The notes: generated from the letters alone by a model not told the origin. Numbered from the stretch's first letter, positions 1-9,263 are shown. The stretch: DNA of 64,000 bases from Pseudomonas trivialis (GCF_001439805.1 NZ_JYLK01000006.1:62001-126000), one strand, 5' to 3'. Made by a program: numbers and translations.

Positions 1-20
1 CTCCTTGTCGTTGGGAAACT

Positions 21-425
21 CTAGAAGGTGACGCCGGACACCAGCGCGATATTGCAATAAGGCTGGCATTCACCCGTGCGCACCACCGCGCGTGCCGAGC
101 GGCTCAGTTGCTTGAACTGATCGTGGCTGAGCAGGCGTCGCTCACCCAGCGCGGCCTGCCCGGTCAGGCTGTCGAGGTCAGCCAGCGCAGCCGGCTGCTT
201 GAGCAGGATTTCTTCGGCCAGCACATGGCTCTCCACCTGCATCTCGCTCAGCACGATGCGCAAGGTACTGATGAAATCGGGGATGCCCTGGGTCAGCGCG
301 AGGTCGATCAGCTCGACGCCCGGTGGCACCGGCAAACCCGCGTCACCGATGACCAGAATGTCACCGTGGCCAAGGGAAGCAATCACACGGGACAGCGCAA
401 TATTGAGCAAAGGGGTCTTTTTCAT
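21..425 (-). CDS. rbsD: D-ribose pyranase RbsD
   Basis: Cytoplasmic mutarotase that interconverts beta-pyranose and beta-furanose forms of ribose so that RbsK can use it. The 134-residue product has the usual family length, the N-terminal segment with the conserved His in SLGHGD (about residue 20), and the C-terminal GEC-PY-NI motif typical of RbsD. It is the last gene of the minus-strand rbs operon, and its ATG overlaps the rbsK stop codon by 4 bases, implying translational coupling. Its position after rbsK, away from the transporter genes, is usual in pseudomonads and differs from the E. coli order. Confidence 0.95.
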   Translation of the reverse strand: MKKTPLLNIALSRVIASLGHGDILVIGDAGLPVPPGVELIDLALTQGIPDFISTLRIVLSEMQVESHVLAEEILLKQPAALADLDSLTGQAALGERRLLSHDQFKQLSRSARAVVRTGECQPYCNIALVSGVTF

Positions 426-1339
426 GAGGGCACAAAACCTTGAACGTCGTTTAGCGTGGGAATGGAAGGTTGCGCACCGTCACGCGTGACCGACAACGCC
501 GCAGCCACCTGGCCAAAGCGAATGGCTTCGGCTTCGCTTCTGCCATTGACCAGAGCCGCCGCAAAACCACCGACAAAGGTGTCGCCGGCCGCAGTGGTGT
601 CGACCGCCTTGACCTTCGGCGCCGCCAAGTGCTCGAAGCGCTCGCCATCGGCGAACAATGCGCCCTCGGCGCCCAAGGTAATGATGACCTTGCCTGCACC
701 GGCCTTGATCAGTTGCGTCGCCGCCAGTCTGGCGCTGTCGAGGGAATCGACTGTCACGCCACTCAGTGCGCTGGCTTCGCTTTCATTGGGGATGAGGTAA
801 TCGATCGAGGCGTACCACTCGGTCGGCAGCGGGCCGCTGGCCGGCGCCGGGTTGAGAATCACTGTCTTGCCCAGCTCGCGGCCACGTTTGAGCGTGTAGC
901 CCACCGTGTCCATCGGCACTTCAAGCTGGCAGACAATCACTTCGCCAGCCTGTAACACGGCATCCACCGCCAGCATCGCTGCAGGCGTCAACTCACCGTT
1001 GCTCCCGGCGACAATGACGATCGCGTTCTGGCTGCTGTCGTCCACCACGATCAACGCCACCCCGCTGGAGCCGTCCACCGTACTGACGGCCTGGCAGTCG
1101 ATACCCTCGACCAGCAGCGCATCGCGCAATTGATCACCATAGGCGTCAGTGCCCACGCAGCCGATCATGGCCACCTCCGCCCCAAGGCGCGCGGACGCGA
1201 CGGCCTGGTTGGCGCCCTTGCCGCCCGGCACGGTCGAGAACGATTGACCGATCAGGGTTTCGCCGGCACGCGGCAAGCGACTGGCACGGGTGACCAGGTC
1301 CATGTTCAAACTGCCTACTACCACTACTTTTGCTGGCAT
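422..1339 (-). CDS. rbsK: Ribokinase RbsK
   Basis: Phosphorylates D-ribose to ribose 5-phosphate with ATP, the step that commits imported ribose to the pentose phosphate pathway. The 305-residue PfkB-family sugar kinase shows the N-terminal GSLNMDL motif, the [10 protein letters not shown] sugar-binding motif near residue 40, and the C-terminal [12 protein letters not shown] signature with the catalytic Asp. It starts 23 bases after rbsR ends and overlaps rbsD by 4 bases, so it lies inside the rbs operon. Confidence 0.97.
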   Translation of the reverse strand: MPAKVVVVGSLNMDLVTRASRLPRAGETLIGQSFSTVPGGKGANQAVASARLGAEVAMIGCVGTDAYGDQLRDALLVEGIDCQAVSTVDGSSGVALIVVDDSSQNAIVIVAGSNGELTPAAMLAVDAVLQAGEVIVCQLEVPMDTVGYTLKRGRELGKTVILNPAPASGPLPTEWYASIDYLIPNESEASALSGVTVDSLDSARLAATQLIKAGAGKVIITLGAEGALFADGERFEHLAAPKVKAVDTTAAGDTFVGGFAAALVNGRSEAEAIRFGQVAAALSVTRDGAQPSIPTLNDVQGFVPS

Positions 1340-1362
1340 ACATCAGTACTCATCAATTCGGT

Positions 1363-2385
1363 TCAGCGGTATTGCGCGAACGCACCAGCGACCGGCGCCG
1401 TCGACTCACGCAGCACAATGCTCGGCGTCACGATACGTTGATCGATCGGCAGTTGGGGGGTAGCAATTCGTCGCAATAACAGTTCGGCCGCCGTTTCGCC
1501 CAGTTGCACGATCGATTGCCCGACCGTGGTCAATGCCGGGTAGACGTAGCGGCCCATTTGTATGTCATCAAAACCGATCACCGAGAGCTCGGCCGGCACC
1601 CGAATATTGCGTTCCGCAGCTGCACGCAACACGCCGAAACCAATCATGTCGTTGCTGGCGAAAATCGCGCTGGGCGGGTTCCCGGACAACAACTTCACGG
1701 CGGCGGCGTAACCGCCCGTGCTGGTGAAATCGCTTTCCTCCGTGCGACCGGGTGCAACGTCCACTCCTGCCTCGTCGAGCGCACGGTGATAGCCCGCCAG
1801 GCGCATTTGCGCGACGCGGGTGTGGCTCGGCCCGCCGATGCAGGCGATGTCGCGATGGCCCAATTCAAGCAGGTGCCGGGTCGCGAGGTAAGCGCCCTCT
1901 TCGTGGTCAATGCGCACCAGGTCGACATCGATGCCGTCCAGCGCGCGGTCGACGATGACCATGGGGGTGCGCACCGCGCTCAGGCCGGCCGCCAAACCGC
2001 TGTCGTCGCCGCCTACCGAGGTGACGATCAAGCCGTCGATGCGTTTTTCCAGCAGTACCCGCAGGTAACTGCGTTGTTTGGCGGCGTCGTCATCGGAGTT
2101 GCACAGGATCACGCAATAACCGTTACGTTCGCAGTAATCCTCTATACCGCGGGCCAGCTCGGCAAAATACGGATTGAGGCTATTGGGTACCAGCAAACCG
2201 ATGGTGGCGGTGGTCTTGGCCTTGAGCGAGCGCGCGACGGCGCTGGGAACGTAGTCGAGCTGCTTGATCGCGGCTTCGACCTTGATGCGCACAGGCTCGC
2301 TGACCGGGCGTGTCTTGTTCACCACATGAGACACCGTGGTGTAGGAAATACCCGCAAGCGCTGCCACATCCTTGATCGTTGCCAT
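1363..2385 (-). CDS. rbsR: LacI-family ribose operon repressor RbsR
   Basis: 340-residue LacI/GalR regulator. The N-terminal helix-turn-helix begins MATIKDVAALAGIS, with the minor-groove hinge helix around residues 50-60, and the rest is a periplasmic-binding-protein-like ligand domain. It is the fourth gene of the rbs operon, 3 bases after rbsC, so it is probably autoregulated. The obvious target is the 14-bp palindrome at 5986-5999 in front of rbsB. The ligand, ribose or a phosphorylated derivative, is inferred from operon context. Confidence 0.93.
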   Translation of the reverse strand: MATIKDVAALAGISYTTVSHVVNKTRPVSEPVRIKVEAAIKQLDYVPSAVARSLKAKTTATIGLLVPNSLNPYFAELARGIEDYCERNGYCVILCNSDDDAAKQRSYLRVLLEKRIDGLIVTSVGGDDSGLAAGLSAVRTPMVIVDRALDGIDVDLVRIDHEEGAYLATRHLLELGHRDIACIGGPSHTRVAQMRLAGYHRALDEAGVDVAPGRTEESDFTSTGGYAAAVKLLSGNPPSAIFASNDMIGFGVLRAAAERNIRVPAELSVIGFDDIQMGRYVYPALTTVGQSIVQLGETAAELLLRRIATPQLPIDQRIVTPSIVLRESTAPVAGAFAQYR

Positions 2386-2388
2386 GGT

Positions 2389-3366
2389 TCAGCCTCGCCG
2401 ACTGGCGCGCTGGCTGCGGTAAGTATCGAGGACCACCGCAATCACGATCACGGCGCCGGTGATGATGCGTTTGGTGGGTTCCGTGGCACCGATCTGCGCC
2501 AGGCCTGCGGCCAGCACCGAAATAATCAACACGCCAAAGAACGTACTGATCACCGAACCGCGCCCGCCCATCAGGCTGGTGCCGCCGATCACCACCGCCG
2601 CGATCACTTGCAACTCCAGCCCGGAACCGGCGTTCGGGTCGGCCGCTTCCAGGCGCGATATCTGAAACAACGCCGCCACACCGGCGAGCAGGCCCATCAG
2701 GCTGAACACCAGGATTTTATAAGGCTTGGGATTGATACCGGCCAGCCGCACGGCTTCTTCGTTGGTGCCAATGCCGATCAGGTAGCGACCGAAGACCGTG
2801 CGGGTCAGCACCAGTTGGGCGACGATGATCACCAGCAAGGCAATGATGAACGACGGCGAAATACCGAAGGCAATCGGGTTCGACAGCCAGGCGAACGAGT
2901 CGCCAATATAGGCCGTACGCGAACCGGTCATCTGGTACGCCACGCCGCGTGCCATTTCCAGCACACCGAGCGACACAATGAAGGACGGAATGCGCCAGGC
3001 CACGGTGATCGAACCGGTGATGGTGCCGGCCAGTGCGGCGCAGCCCATGCCCAGCACAGCAGCCGGCAACACGCTCCAGCCCCAGCTCAGGATGGCCACG
3101 CTGACCGCCGACGCGGCCAATGCCAGCACCGAGCCGACCGACAGGTCGATGCCGCCGATGATCAGGATGAAGGTCATGCCCACCGCCAGCACCATCAGGT
3201 CCGGGATCTGGTTGGCCAGGGTGCTGAAGGTGTCGTAGGACAGGAAGTGATCGCTGAGTACCGAGAACAGCGCGATCATCGCCAGCAAGGCGCCTGCCAG
3301 CCCGAGGTAAGTGCCCAGGCCGTAGAAGTTGCCGCCAGTCTTGCCAGGGGAAGTTGTGGTTTTCAT
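2389..3366 (-). CDS. rbsC: Ribose ABC transporter permease RbsC
   Basis: Inner-membrane permease of the ribose importer. The 325-residue sequence is strongly hydrophobic with about eight to ten membrane segments and contains the family loop GIGTNEEAVRLAGI near residues 210-225, which contacts the ATPase, and the GIDLSVGS motif near residue 70. Its start overlaps the 3' end of rbsA by 4 bases, so RbsA and RbsC are probably translationally coupled. It belongs to the BPD_transp_2 family (RbsC/XylH/AraH). Confidence 0.95.
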   Translation of the reverse strand: MKTTTSPGKTGGNFYGLGTYLGLAGALLAMIALFSVLSDHFLSYDTFSTLANQIPDLMVLAVGMTFILIIGGIDLSVGSVLALAASAVSVAILSWGWSVLPAAVLGMGCAALAGTITGSITVAWRIPSFIVSLGVLEMARGVAYQMTGSRTAYIGDSFAWLSNPIAFGISPSFIIALLVIIVAQLVLTRTVFGRYLIGIGTNEEAVRLAGINPKPYKILVFSLMGLLAGVAALFQISRLEAADPNAGSGLELQVIAAVVIGGTSLMGGRGSVISTFFGVLIISVLAAGLAQIGATEPTKRIITGAVIVIAVVLDTYRSQRASRRG

Positions 3367-4916
3367 GGGGTATCCCTAAGCACTGCATCGTTGAGCAGCG
3401 CATCACGTTTCTGATAGCCGGCAAACGCGGCGGCGAGCAATTCGTCCTGGGTCCAGCTGTCGCGCTCGAAGGTCTCGATCAGGCGACCGGCGGACAGTAC
3501 GCCGATCCGATCGCAGATCAGCATCAGCTCGCGCAGGTCACTGGACACCACCACCAGCGCTTTGCCCTGGCGGGTCAATTCGCCGAGCAAGGCATAAATG
3601 TCGAACTTGGCACCGACGTCGATACCGCGCGTGGGCTCATCGAACAGCATCACCTGGCAGTCGCGCTCCAGCCAGCGGCCGATCACAACCTTCTGCTGGT
3701 TGCCGCCGGACAGTTCCGAAACCAGTTGCGCCGGGCTGGAACTGCGGATCCGCATGGCGTCGATCTGGCGTTTGGCCAGGGCCGTTTCATCGCGGCTGTT
3801 GACCACCCCGCCGCCGGAAATCTCCGGCATGTTGCCCAAGGCGATATTCGCGCTGATCGACTGGGTCAGCAGCAGGCCCTCGCCTTTGCGGTCTTCGGTG
3901 ATCAGGGCAATGCCGTGCCCCACGGCGTCGACCGGCGAGCGAATGCTCACCACTTTTGCCGGCGAACCCAGGGCGACGGTACCGCTGTCGGCCAGGTCTG
4001 CACCGAAGATAAGGCGCAGCAGTTCGGTGCGGCCGGCGCCGATCAGGCCGGAAATGCCATAGATCTCGCCGGCGCGTACCTCGAAGGACACATTGCGAAC
4101 CTTGTCCGAACGTGTCAGGCCTTTGACCGTCAAGGCCGGGCCGCCGATGGTGCGCGGGCCCAGGTCAATCTGTTCGCCCAGTTCACGGCCGACCATCAAG
4201 GTGACCAGTTGCTCGCTGTTGTAATTGGCCATCGGTTCGGCACAGACCAGCTTGCCATCACGCAGTACCGCAATGCGCTGGGCGACGCGGGCCAGTTCTT
4301 CGAGCCGGTGTGAAATATAAATGATCGCCACGCCCCGGGCCTGCAGGCGGGTGATCTGTTCAAACAGCATCTCGACTTCACGGGCCGTGAGCATGGCCGT
4401 CGGCTCGTCGAGAATCAGTACGTGGCAGTCGCCGATCAGGTTGCGGGCAATCTCGACCATCTGCTGATGGCCAATGCCCAGACTGCCGACCAGCGTGTCC
4501 GGGTCGATCGCGTCCAGGCCGACCTGCGCCATGGCCTCGATTGCGGCTTTACGCAGTTGCTTGCGGTTGATCCAGCCACCGTGGCTGGGCAGGTTATGCA
4601 GGAACAGGTTCTCGGCCACGGTCAGGGTCGGCAGCAGGTTGAGCTCCTGCATGACCATCCGCACACCCAGCGCTTCGGCCTGGGTACGGCTGCCTGGTTG
4701 GTAATCCTGGCCGTTGAACTGCATGTGCCCGGTGGTGGGCGTGACCAGCCCGCCAATGATCTTGGACAAGGTGCTTTTGCCTGCGCCGTTCTCGCCGGTA
4801 AGCGCCAGCACTTCCCCGCGATTGAGCGTCAGCGTGATGTCGGACAGCACCGGTTGGGCATAGGTCTTGCCGATACCGCTGACCGAAAGGACAGCCGCCT
4901 GGGCGGAAGGTGACAT
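3363..4916 (-). CDS. rbsA: Ribose ABC transporter ATP-binding protein RbsA
   Basis: Cytoplasmic ATPase of the ribose importer, 517 residues, with two tandem ABC domains as in RbsA/XylG/MglA. The first half has Walker A GENGAGKST (residues 41-49) and an LDEPTAMLT Walker B. The second half has a degenerate Walker A (GLIGAGRTE), a canonical LSGGNQQKV signature and FDEPTRGID. This asymmetry is normal for the family. It follows rbsB after a 56-base gap that contains a strong hairpin (4931-4955). Confidence 0.96.
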   Translation of the reverse strand: MSPSAQAAVLSVSGIGKTYAQPVLSDITLTLNRGEVLALTGENGAGKSTLSKIIGGLVTPTTGHMQFNGQDYQPGSRTQAEALGVRMVMQELNLLPTLTVAENLFLHNLPSHGGWINRKQLRKAAIEAMAQVGLDAIDPDTLVGSLGIGHQQMVEIARNLIGDCHVLILDEPTAMLTAREVEMLFEQITRLQARGVAIIYISHRLEELARVAQRIAVLRDGKLVCAEPMANYNSEQLVTLMVGRELGEQIDLGPRTIGGPALTVKGLTRSDKVRNVSFEVRAGEIYGISGLIGAGRTELLRLIFGADLADSGTVALGSPAKVVSIRSPVDAVGHGIALITEDRKGEGLLLTQSISANIALGNMPEISGGGVVNSRDETALAKRQIDAMRIRSSSPAQLVSELSGGNQQKVVIGRWLERDCQVMLFDEPTRGIDVGAKFDIYALLGELTRQGKALVVVSSDLRELMLICDRIGVLSAGRLIETFERDSWTQDELLAAAFAGYQKRDALLNDAVLRDTP

Positions 4917-4930
4917 AGGAAAATCTCCAG

Positions 4931-4955
4931 GCGCCCGCTCAGGACGAGCGGGCGC
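4931..4955 (-). promoter_or_regulatory. Intergenic hairpin between rbsB and rbsA
   Basis: A perfect 10-bp GC-rich stem (4931-4940 with 4946-4955) with a 5-base loop lies directly after the rbsB stop and before rbsA. There is no long T-run downstream, so it looks more like an mRNA-stabilising or partial attenuation structure than a full terminator. Such structures commonly raise the level of the binding protein relative to the ATPase; that role here is inference. Confidence 0.6.
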
Positions 4956-4972
4956 TGTTGGTGCTGCCAGGA

Positions 4973-5932
4973 TTACTTCTTGAGGACGAGTTCGACCGGG
5001 GTTTCGATCACGCCGTCTTTGGCATCGACTGTTTCACCCTTGACCAGCTTGAGCGCGTTCTGCAGACCGAAAACGGCTTGCTGGGCGGCAGCCTGGTCGG
5101 CCGTTGCGAGGACGCGGCCATCCTGCAGCATCGGCTTGATGGCTTCGATATTGTCATAGCCCACCACCAGCACCTTGCCGGCCTTGCCTGCCGCACGAAC
5201 TGCGGACACAGCACCGAGGGCCATGTTGTCGTTACCGGCGAGCAGTGCCTTGAGGTCCGGGTATTCGCTCAACATGGCCGATGCCACTTTCTGGCCCTGG
5301 TCGATTTCCCAGTTGCCCGATTGTGTGGAAACGATCTTCATGCCGGCGGCGTCCATCGCATCCTTGAAGCCTGCGGTGCGCTGCTGGGCGTTGGTGGTGG
5401 TCGGCACACCTTCGATAATGCCGACCTTGTCACCCGAGGCCAGTTGCTTGGCCAGGTAATCACCCACCAGCTTGGCGCCTTTGCGGTTGTCCGGGCCCAC
5501 GAACGGGATGGTCAGGTTTTTGCTTTTCAGCACATCAGGATCAAGACGGTTGTCGATGTTGACGACCTTGATGCCCGCATCCGAAGCTTTCTTCAGCACG
5601 GTGACCAGCGCCTTGGAATCGGCGGGGGCGATAACGATGGCGTTGACCTTGGCCAGGATCATCTGGTTGACGATATCGATCTGGGCGCTGGTGTCGGTTT
5701 CGTTCTTGATACCGTTGGTGATCATGTCGAAGTCGGCGGCATGGTCTTTTTGGTAGGCCTTGGCGCCATCCTGCATGGTCACAAAAAATTCGTTGGCAAG
5801 GGACTTCATCACCAGGCCGACCTTGGGTTTGGCGGCGGCGTCAGCGGCGAAAGCAGAGGAGAGAGGCAGAGCAGCGGATGCGGCAGCAAGCACAGCGACA
5901 GCGAGAAGACGTCCAGCGAATGGCAGCTTCAT
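4973..5932 (-). CDS. rbsB: D-ribose-binding periplasmic protein RbsB
   Basis: Periplasmic binding protein that delivers ribose to RbsA2C2. The 319-residue product starts with a clear Sec signal peptide (charged KLPFAGR, hydrophobic core, cleavage probably after AFA near residue 29). It continues with a Peripla_BP_4 sugar-binding fold (KVGLVMKSLANEFFVTM). It is first in the operon and lies just downstream of the operator and promoter at 5986-6036. The hairpin after its stop fits the high expression usual for binding proteins. Confidence 0.96.
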   Translation of the reverse strand: MKLPFAGRLLAVAVLAAASAALPLSSAFAADAAAKPKVGLVMKSLANEFFVTMQDGAKAYQKDHAADFDMITNGIKNETDTSAQIDIVNQMILAKVNAIVIAPADSKALVTVLKKASDAGIKVVNIDNRLDPDVLKSKNLTIPFVGPDNRKGAKLVGDYLAKQLASGDKVGIIEGVPTTTNAQQRTAGFKDAMDAAGMKIVSTQSGNWEIDQGQKVASAMLSEYPDLKALLAGNDNMALGAVSAVRAAGKAGKVLVVGYDNIEAIKPMLQDGRVLATADQAAAQQAVFGLQNALKLVKGETVDAKDGVIETPVELVLKK

Positions 5933-5985
5933 GGGTTCACTCCGATCTTATGATTATTGTGAGCAACGCCTGCATCGAAATATCT

Positions 5986-5999
5986 CGCAAACGTTTGCG
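5986..5999. promoter_or_regulatory. Probable RbsR operator
   Basis: A perfect 14-bp palindrome, CGCAAACGTTTGCG, with the central CG of LacI-family operators and close to the E. coli RbsR site (GCGAAACGTTTCGC). It sits at about +2 to +15 relative to the rbsB promoter predicted here, where a bound repressor would block initiation. Confidence 0.85.
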
Positions 6000-6007
6000 T
6001 TAATCGA

Positions 6008-6036
6008 ACTATGAGAACCTTGTCGAGATTTGTCAA
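6008..6036 (-). promoter_or_regulatory. Predicted sigma-70 promoter of the rbs operon
   Basis: On the minus strand a consensus -35 TTGACA (6036-6031) is followed after 17 bases by CATAGT (6013-6008), 4 of 6 to the -10 consensus. Transcription would start near 6001, about 70 bases before the rbsB ATG and immediately before the palindromic operator. Confidence 0.65.
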
Positions 6037-6188
6037 CGCCGGAAAAGTGCCTTTCATTCAACCCTCCAGCACGCGACGTTACGCTTCGTATGCACTGCCC
6101 TTTAAACCTCGCCTGCGCCAGCTCGTTCTTTAAAACGACAGGCTGCGCTTGCCCGTACCTCATCACCTGGCAGCAGGTCGCGGTTATT

Positions 6189-6202
6189 GTCGGACAACCG
6201 AA
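6189..6202. promoter_or_regulatory. AauR-like upstream activator site 1
   Basis: GTCGGACAACCGAA matches 9 of 10 fixed positions of the inverted repeat TTCGG-N4-CCGAA that I recall as the binding motif of AauR, the sigma-54 activator for acidic amino acid use in pseudomonads. It lies about 120 bases upstream of the sigma-54 promoter candidate at 6320, a normal enhancer distance. Confidence 0.6.
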
Positions 6203-6220
6203 CGCAGTACCGCCCAATTG

Positions 6221-6234
6221 TTCGGAAAGCCGGA
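6221..6234. promoter_or_regulatory. AauR-like upstream activator site 2
   Basis: TTCGGAAAGCCGGA matches 9 of 10 fixed positions of TTCGG-N4-CCGAA. Its start is 32 bases from the start of site 1, about three helical turns, so two activator dimers could sit on the same face of the DNA. Confidence 0.6.
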
Positions 6235-6319
6235 CACGGGCTCTGCTTCACAACCTAAAAAATCATGAATAATTGTTTTAAATCAAAAAGTTAATTTATA
6301 TCACCTGACAAAATCAGGC

Positions 6320-6335
6320 TGGTACAAATCCTGCT
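6320..6335 (+). promoter_or_regulatory. Predicted sigma-54 promoter of ansB
   Basis: TGGTACAAATCCTGCT keeps the invariant GG (-24) and GC (-12) of the consensus TGGCACG-N4-TTGCA with exact spacing. It lies 88 bases before the ansB ATG. The rest of the 490-base gap before ansB is AT-rich with no credible gene; a small CCTGA/TCAGG dyad abuts the promoter at 6304-6318. Confidence 0.65.
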
Positions 6336-6384
6336 CCTCACCTGCACCTCGGTGCGTTCAGATACGTCCGAGGGTTCTAGATGA

Positions 6385-7512
<1,128 letters not shown>

Positions 7513-7528
7513 TTCCTGACACAGCCCT

Positions 7529-7554
7529 GTAGGAGCGAGCTTGCTCGCTCCTAC
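7529..7554. repeat. REP-type palindrome after ansB
   Basis: GTAGGAGCGAG and CTCGCTCCTAC form an 11-bp perfect stem around CTTG. This is the common fluorescens-group repeat (GAGC-AGCTTGCTC core). It may also act as a transcription barrier after ansB, though no T-run follows. Confidence 0.75.
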
Positions 7555-7602
7555 ATCAACCACCTCAATTACCGTCAGACGGACCTCTCGGATTTTAAGC
7601 AG

Positions 7603-7631
7603 TTGCGAAATTGCCTACAGTTAAATACTGT
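7603..7631 (+). promoter_or_regulatory. Predicted promoter of the DUF1654-endA pair
   Basis: TTGCGA (-35, 7603-7608), a 17-base spacer and TACTGT (-10, 7626-7631), each 4 of 6 to the sigma-70 consensus. The LexA box overlaps the -10 element and the start region. Confidence 0.55.
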
Positions 7632-7643
7632 ATGTGCGTACAG
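7628..7643. promoter_or_regulatory. LexA (SOS) box
   Basis: CTGTATGTGCGTACAG is a 16-bp match to the gammaproteobacterial LexA operator CTG-TN8A-CAG with symmetric CTGTA/TACAG arms except one position. It lies 18 bases before the GTG start of the DUF1654 gene and overlaps its predicted -10 element, so repression by LexA would be direct. Confidence 0.8.
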
Positions 7644-7661
7644 CTTATCAAGGAATATTCC

Positions 7662-7913
7662 GTGGCAAAGTCCTCCCCCGCCGTTGCAACCGCGCCTGAT
7701 GCTTATCAGCAACTGGCTATTCGCGTGCAAAAAATCATCAACTCTACCCATGCGCAAAAAGCCAAGGCAGCCCTGATCTTCCGCTTGCCGGAAGAACCTG
7801 AGGACGAGTGGGCACGTTTGCTGGAGGAGATCGCGGAAAACGACAACGTCACTCTCGCCTATCGGGACGATGGCGGCGTGCAGATTTTCTGGGTTGTGCC
7901 GAAGGAAGATTGA
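7662..7913 (+). CDS. DUF1654 domain protein, probably SOS-regulated
   Basis: Small 83-residue cytoplasmic protein of the Pseudomonas family DUF1654. Conserved features seen are YQQLAIRVQKIIN near the N-terminus, RLPEEPEDEWARLLEEIAE in the middle and DDGGVQIFWVVP at the end. The GTG start is chosen because AAGGAA precedes it by 7 bases and the LexA box lies just upstream. An ATG at 7611 would place the promoter and operator inside the gene. Function is unknown; the stop is 4 bases from the endA start, so the two genes are surely cotranscribed. Confidence 0.85.
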   Translation: MAKSSPAVATAPDAYQQLAIRVQKIINSTHAQKAKAALIFRLPEEPEDEWARLLEEIAENDNVTLAYRDDGGVQIFWVVPKED

Positions 7914-7917
7914 TTCA

Positions 7918-8607
7918 ATGAGTGTCCGTTTTATTGCTGTGTTTTGCCTGCTTTTTGCCATCACCGCCCACGCTCAGGCGCCCCGAACGTTCAGTGAAGC
8001 CAAGAAGGTCGCCTGGAAACTGTACGCCCCGCAATCCACCGAGTTCTATTGCGGCTGCAAATACACTGGCAACCGTGTCGACCTGAAAGCCTGCGGTTAC
8101 ATCCCGCGAAAAAATGCCAGTCGTGCAGCCCGTATCGAGTGGGAACACATTGTTCCTGCGTGGCAGATTGGCCATCAGCGTCAGTGCTGGCAAAACGGCG
8201 GGCGCAAGAATTGCACGCGCCATGACCCTGTGTTCAAGCGCGCCGAGGCGGACCTGCACAACCTGGTGCCGAGTATCGGTGAGGTCAATGGTGATCGTAA
8301 TAACTTCAGTTTTGGCTGGCTGCCGGTGCAAAACGGGCAATACGGCTCATGCCTGACCCAGGTCGACTTCAAGGCGAAGAAGGTCATGCCACGACCGTCG
8401 ATTCGCGGCATGATTGCGCGAACGTATTTTTACATGAGTAAGCAATACGGGCTGCGCCTGTCGAAGCAGGACCGTCAGCTGTATGAAGCCTGGAACAAGA
8501 CATATCCCGTACAAACCTGGGAGCGCCAACGTAACCAGACCGTTGCCTGCGTCATGGGGCGCGGCAATGACTTTGTCGGCCCGGTGAACCTGAAAGCGTG
8601 CGGCTGA
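7918..8607 (+). CDS. endA: Endonuclease I family secreted nuclease
   Basis: Cuts double-stranded DNA non-specifically outside the cytoplasm. The 229-residue protein has a signal peptide (cleavage near AHA-QA, residues 17-21), then the endonuclease I fold with ARIEWEHIVPA (His77 in the catalytic EWEH motif) and the metal-binding NLVPSIGEVNGDRNN region. Several cysteines fit disulfide-stabilised relatives such as NucM and Vvn. GAAGGAAG lies 7-10 bases before the ATG. Shared transcription with a LexA-boxed gene suggests DNA-damage induction, which is not usual for this family. Confidence 0.93.
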   Translation: MSVRFIAVFCLLFAITAHAQAPRTFSEAKKVAWKLYAPQSTEFYCGCKYTGNRVDLKACGYIPRKNASRAARIEWEHIVPAWQIGHQRQCWQNGGRKNCTRHDPVFKRAEADLHNLVPSIGEVNGDRNNFSFGWLPVQNGQYGSCLTQVDFKAKKVMPRPSIRGMIARTYFYMSKQYGLRLSKQDRQLYEAWNKTYPVQTWERQRNQTVACVMGRGNDFVGPVNLKACG

Positions 8608-8636
8608 AAGTGGACGGGATCCCGCGCCAATGGTCG

Positions 8637-9017
8637 CTACTGCGCCGCCTTGTGCTCGATGACTTCTGACACGGTATCGGTCTTCTTGGCGCGGGCCATT
8701 TTTTCCGCGAGCAATGCTTGTTTGGCTTCGGCTTCAGCCTTGCTGGAGAAAGGCCCCAGTAGCACTTCATCCTTGCCGTCCACTTTGACGATATAAAAAT
8801 TGAAACCATGCTCCAGCAGCCAGGCCGTCAGGTCGGTGATCGCCTGTAACTTGTGATCTGGCGGGCCCACGCGCAGGTCCCACTCCTGGGCGGCAATCGC
8901 ACCGCTCTGCGGGAGGCTCTGGCTCGCAACAGCCCTGGCCTTGGGCGCCTCGACAGGTTTGCCTTCACCGCAACCGGCCAATGCCACCACCGCCATTACC
9001 ATCGCTACTTTACGCAC
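8637..9017 (-). CDS. SPOR-domain lipoprotein
   Basis: 126-residue protein with a lipoprotein signal (VVALAGC lipobox near residue 15) and a C-terminal SPOR-like segment (FNFYIVKVDGKDEVLLGPFSSKAEAEAKQALL), which in this family binds denuded septal peptidoglycan. The GTG start at 9017 is chosen because AAGGAG lies 7 bases upstream; an upstream in-frame ATG at 9059 has no such site. Convergent with endA. Role in the envelope is inferred from the domain. Confidence 0.8.
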   Translation of the reverse strand: MRKVAMVMAVVALAGCGEGKPVEAPKARAVASQSLPQSGAIAAQEWDLRVGPPDHKLQAITDLTAWLLEHGFNFYIVKVDGKDEVLLGPFSSKAEAEAKQALLAEKMARAKKTDTVSEVIEHKAAQ

Positions 9018-9176
9018 TGCCCTGCTCCTTAAAGGAAAAGAAGCAACTTTATCATCCACTGTCTATTCTGGCCTTCATAAACCTTGGCTTAAACAATGCG
9101 AATGATGTATCGCAGACCTGTATGATGCCGCCATGGGAATTAATGTCGCCTCTATGCGTCCTAAAAGAGGCAGTCA

Positions 9177-9184
9177 CAGGGACG
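9177..9184 (+). promoter_or_regulatory. CsrA/RsmE-type GGA site in the csrA leader
   Basis: CAGGGACG matches the CANGGANG core of Rsm binding sites. A second match, CAAGGAGA at 9251-9258, coincides with the ribosome binding site of csrA itself. The pair suggests translational autorepression. The transcript start is not identified, so whether the first site is in the leader RNA is inferred. Confidence 0.4.
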
Positions 9185-9263
9185 CGCTTCGCAGTAAGCT
9201 ACACACATCCGACACCTGCCCTGTCTGAAACATGTGTCCTTAAAAGTAATCAAGGAGAAGTCC

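Noticed and set aside
1504..3414. A 636-codon plus-strand frame opposite rbsR and rbsC
   Set aside because: Antisense shadow of conserved genes, without domain motifs or ribosome site.
5954..6217. An 87-codon minus-strand frame in the rbsB-ansB gap
   Set aside because: It would cover the rbs operator and promoter, lacks a ribosome site and resembles nothing.
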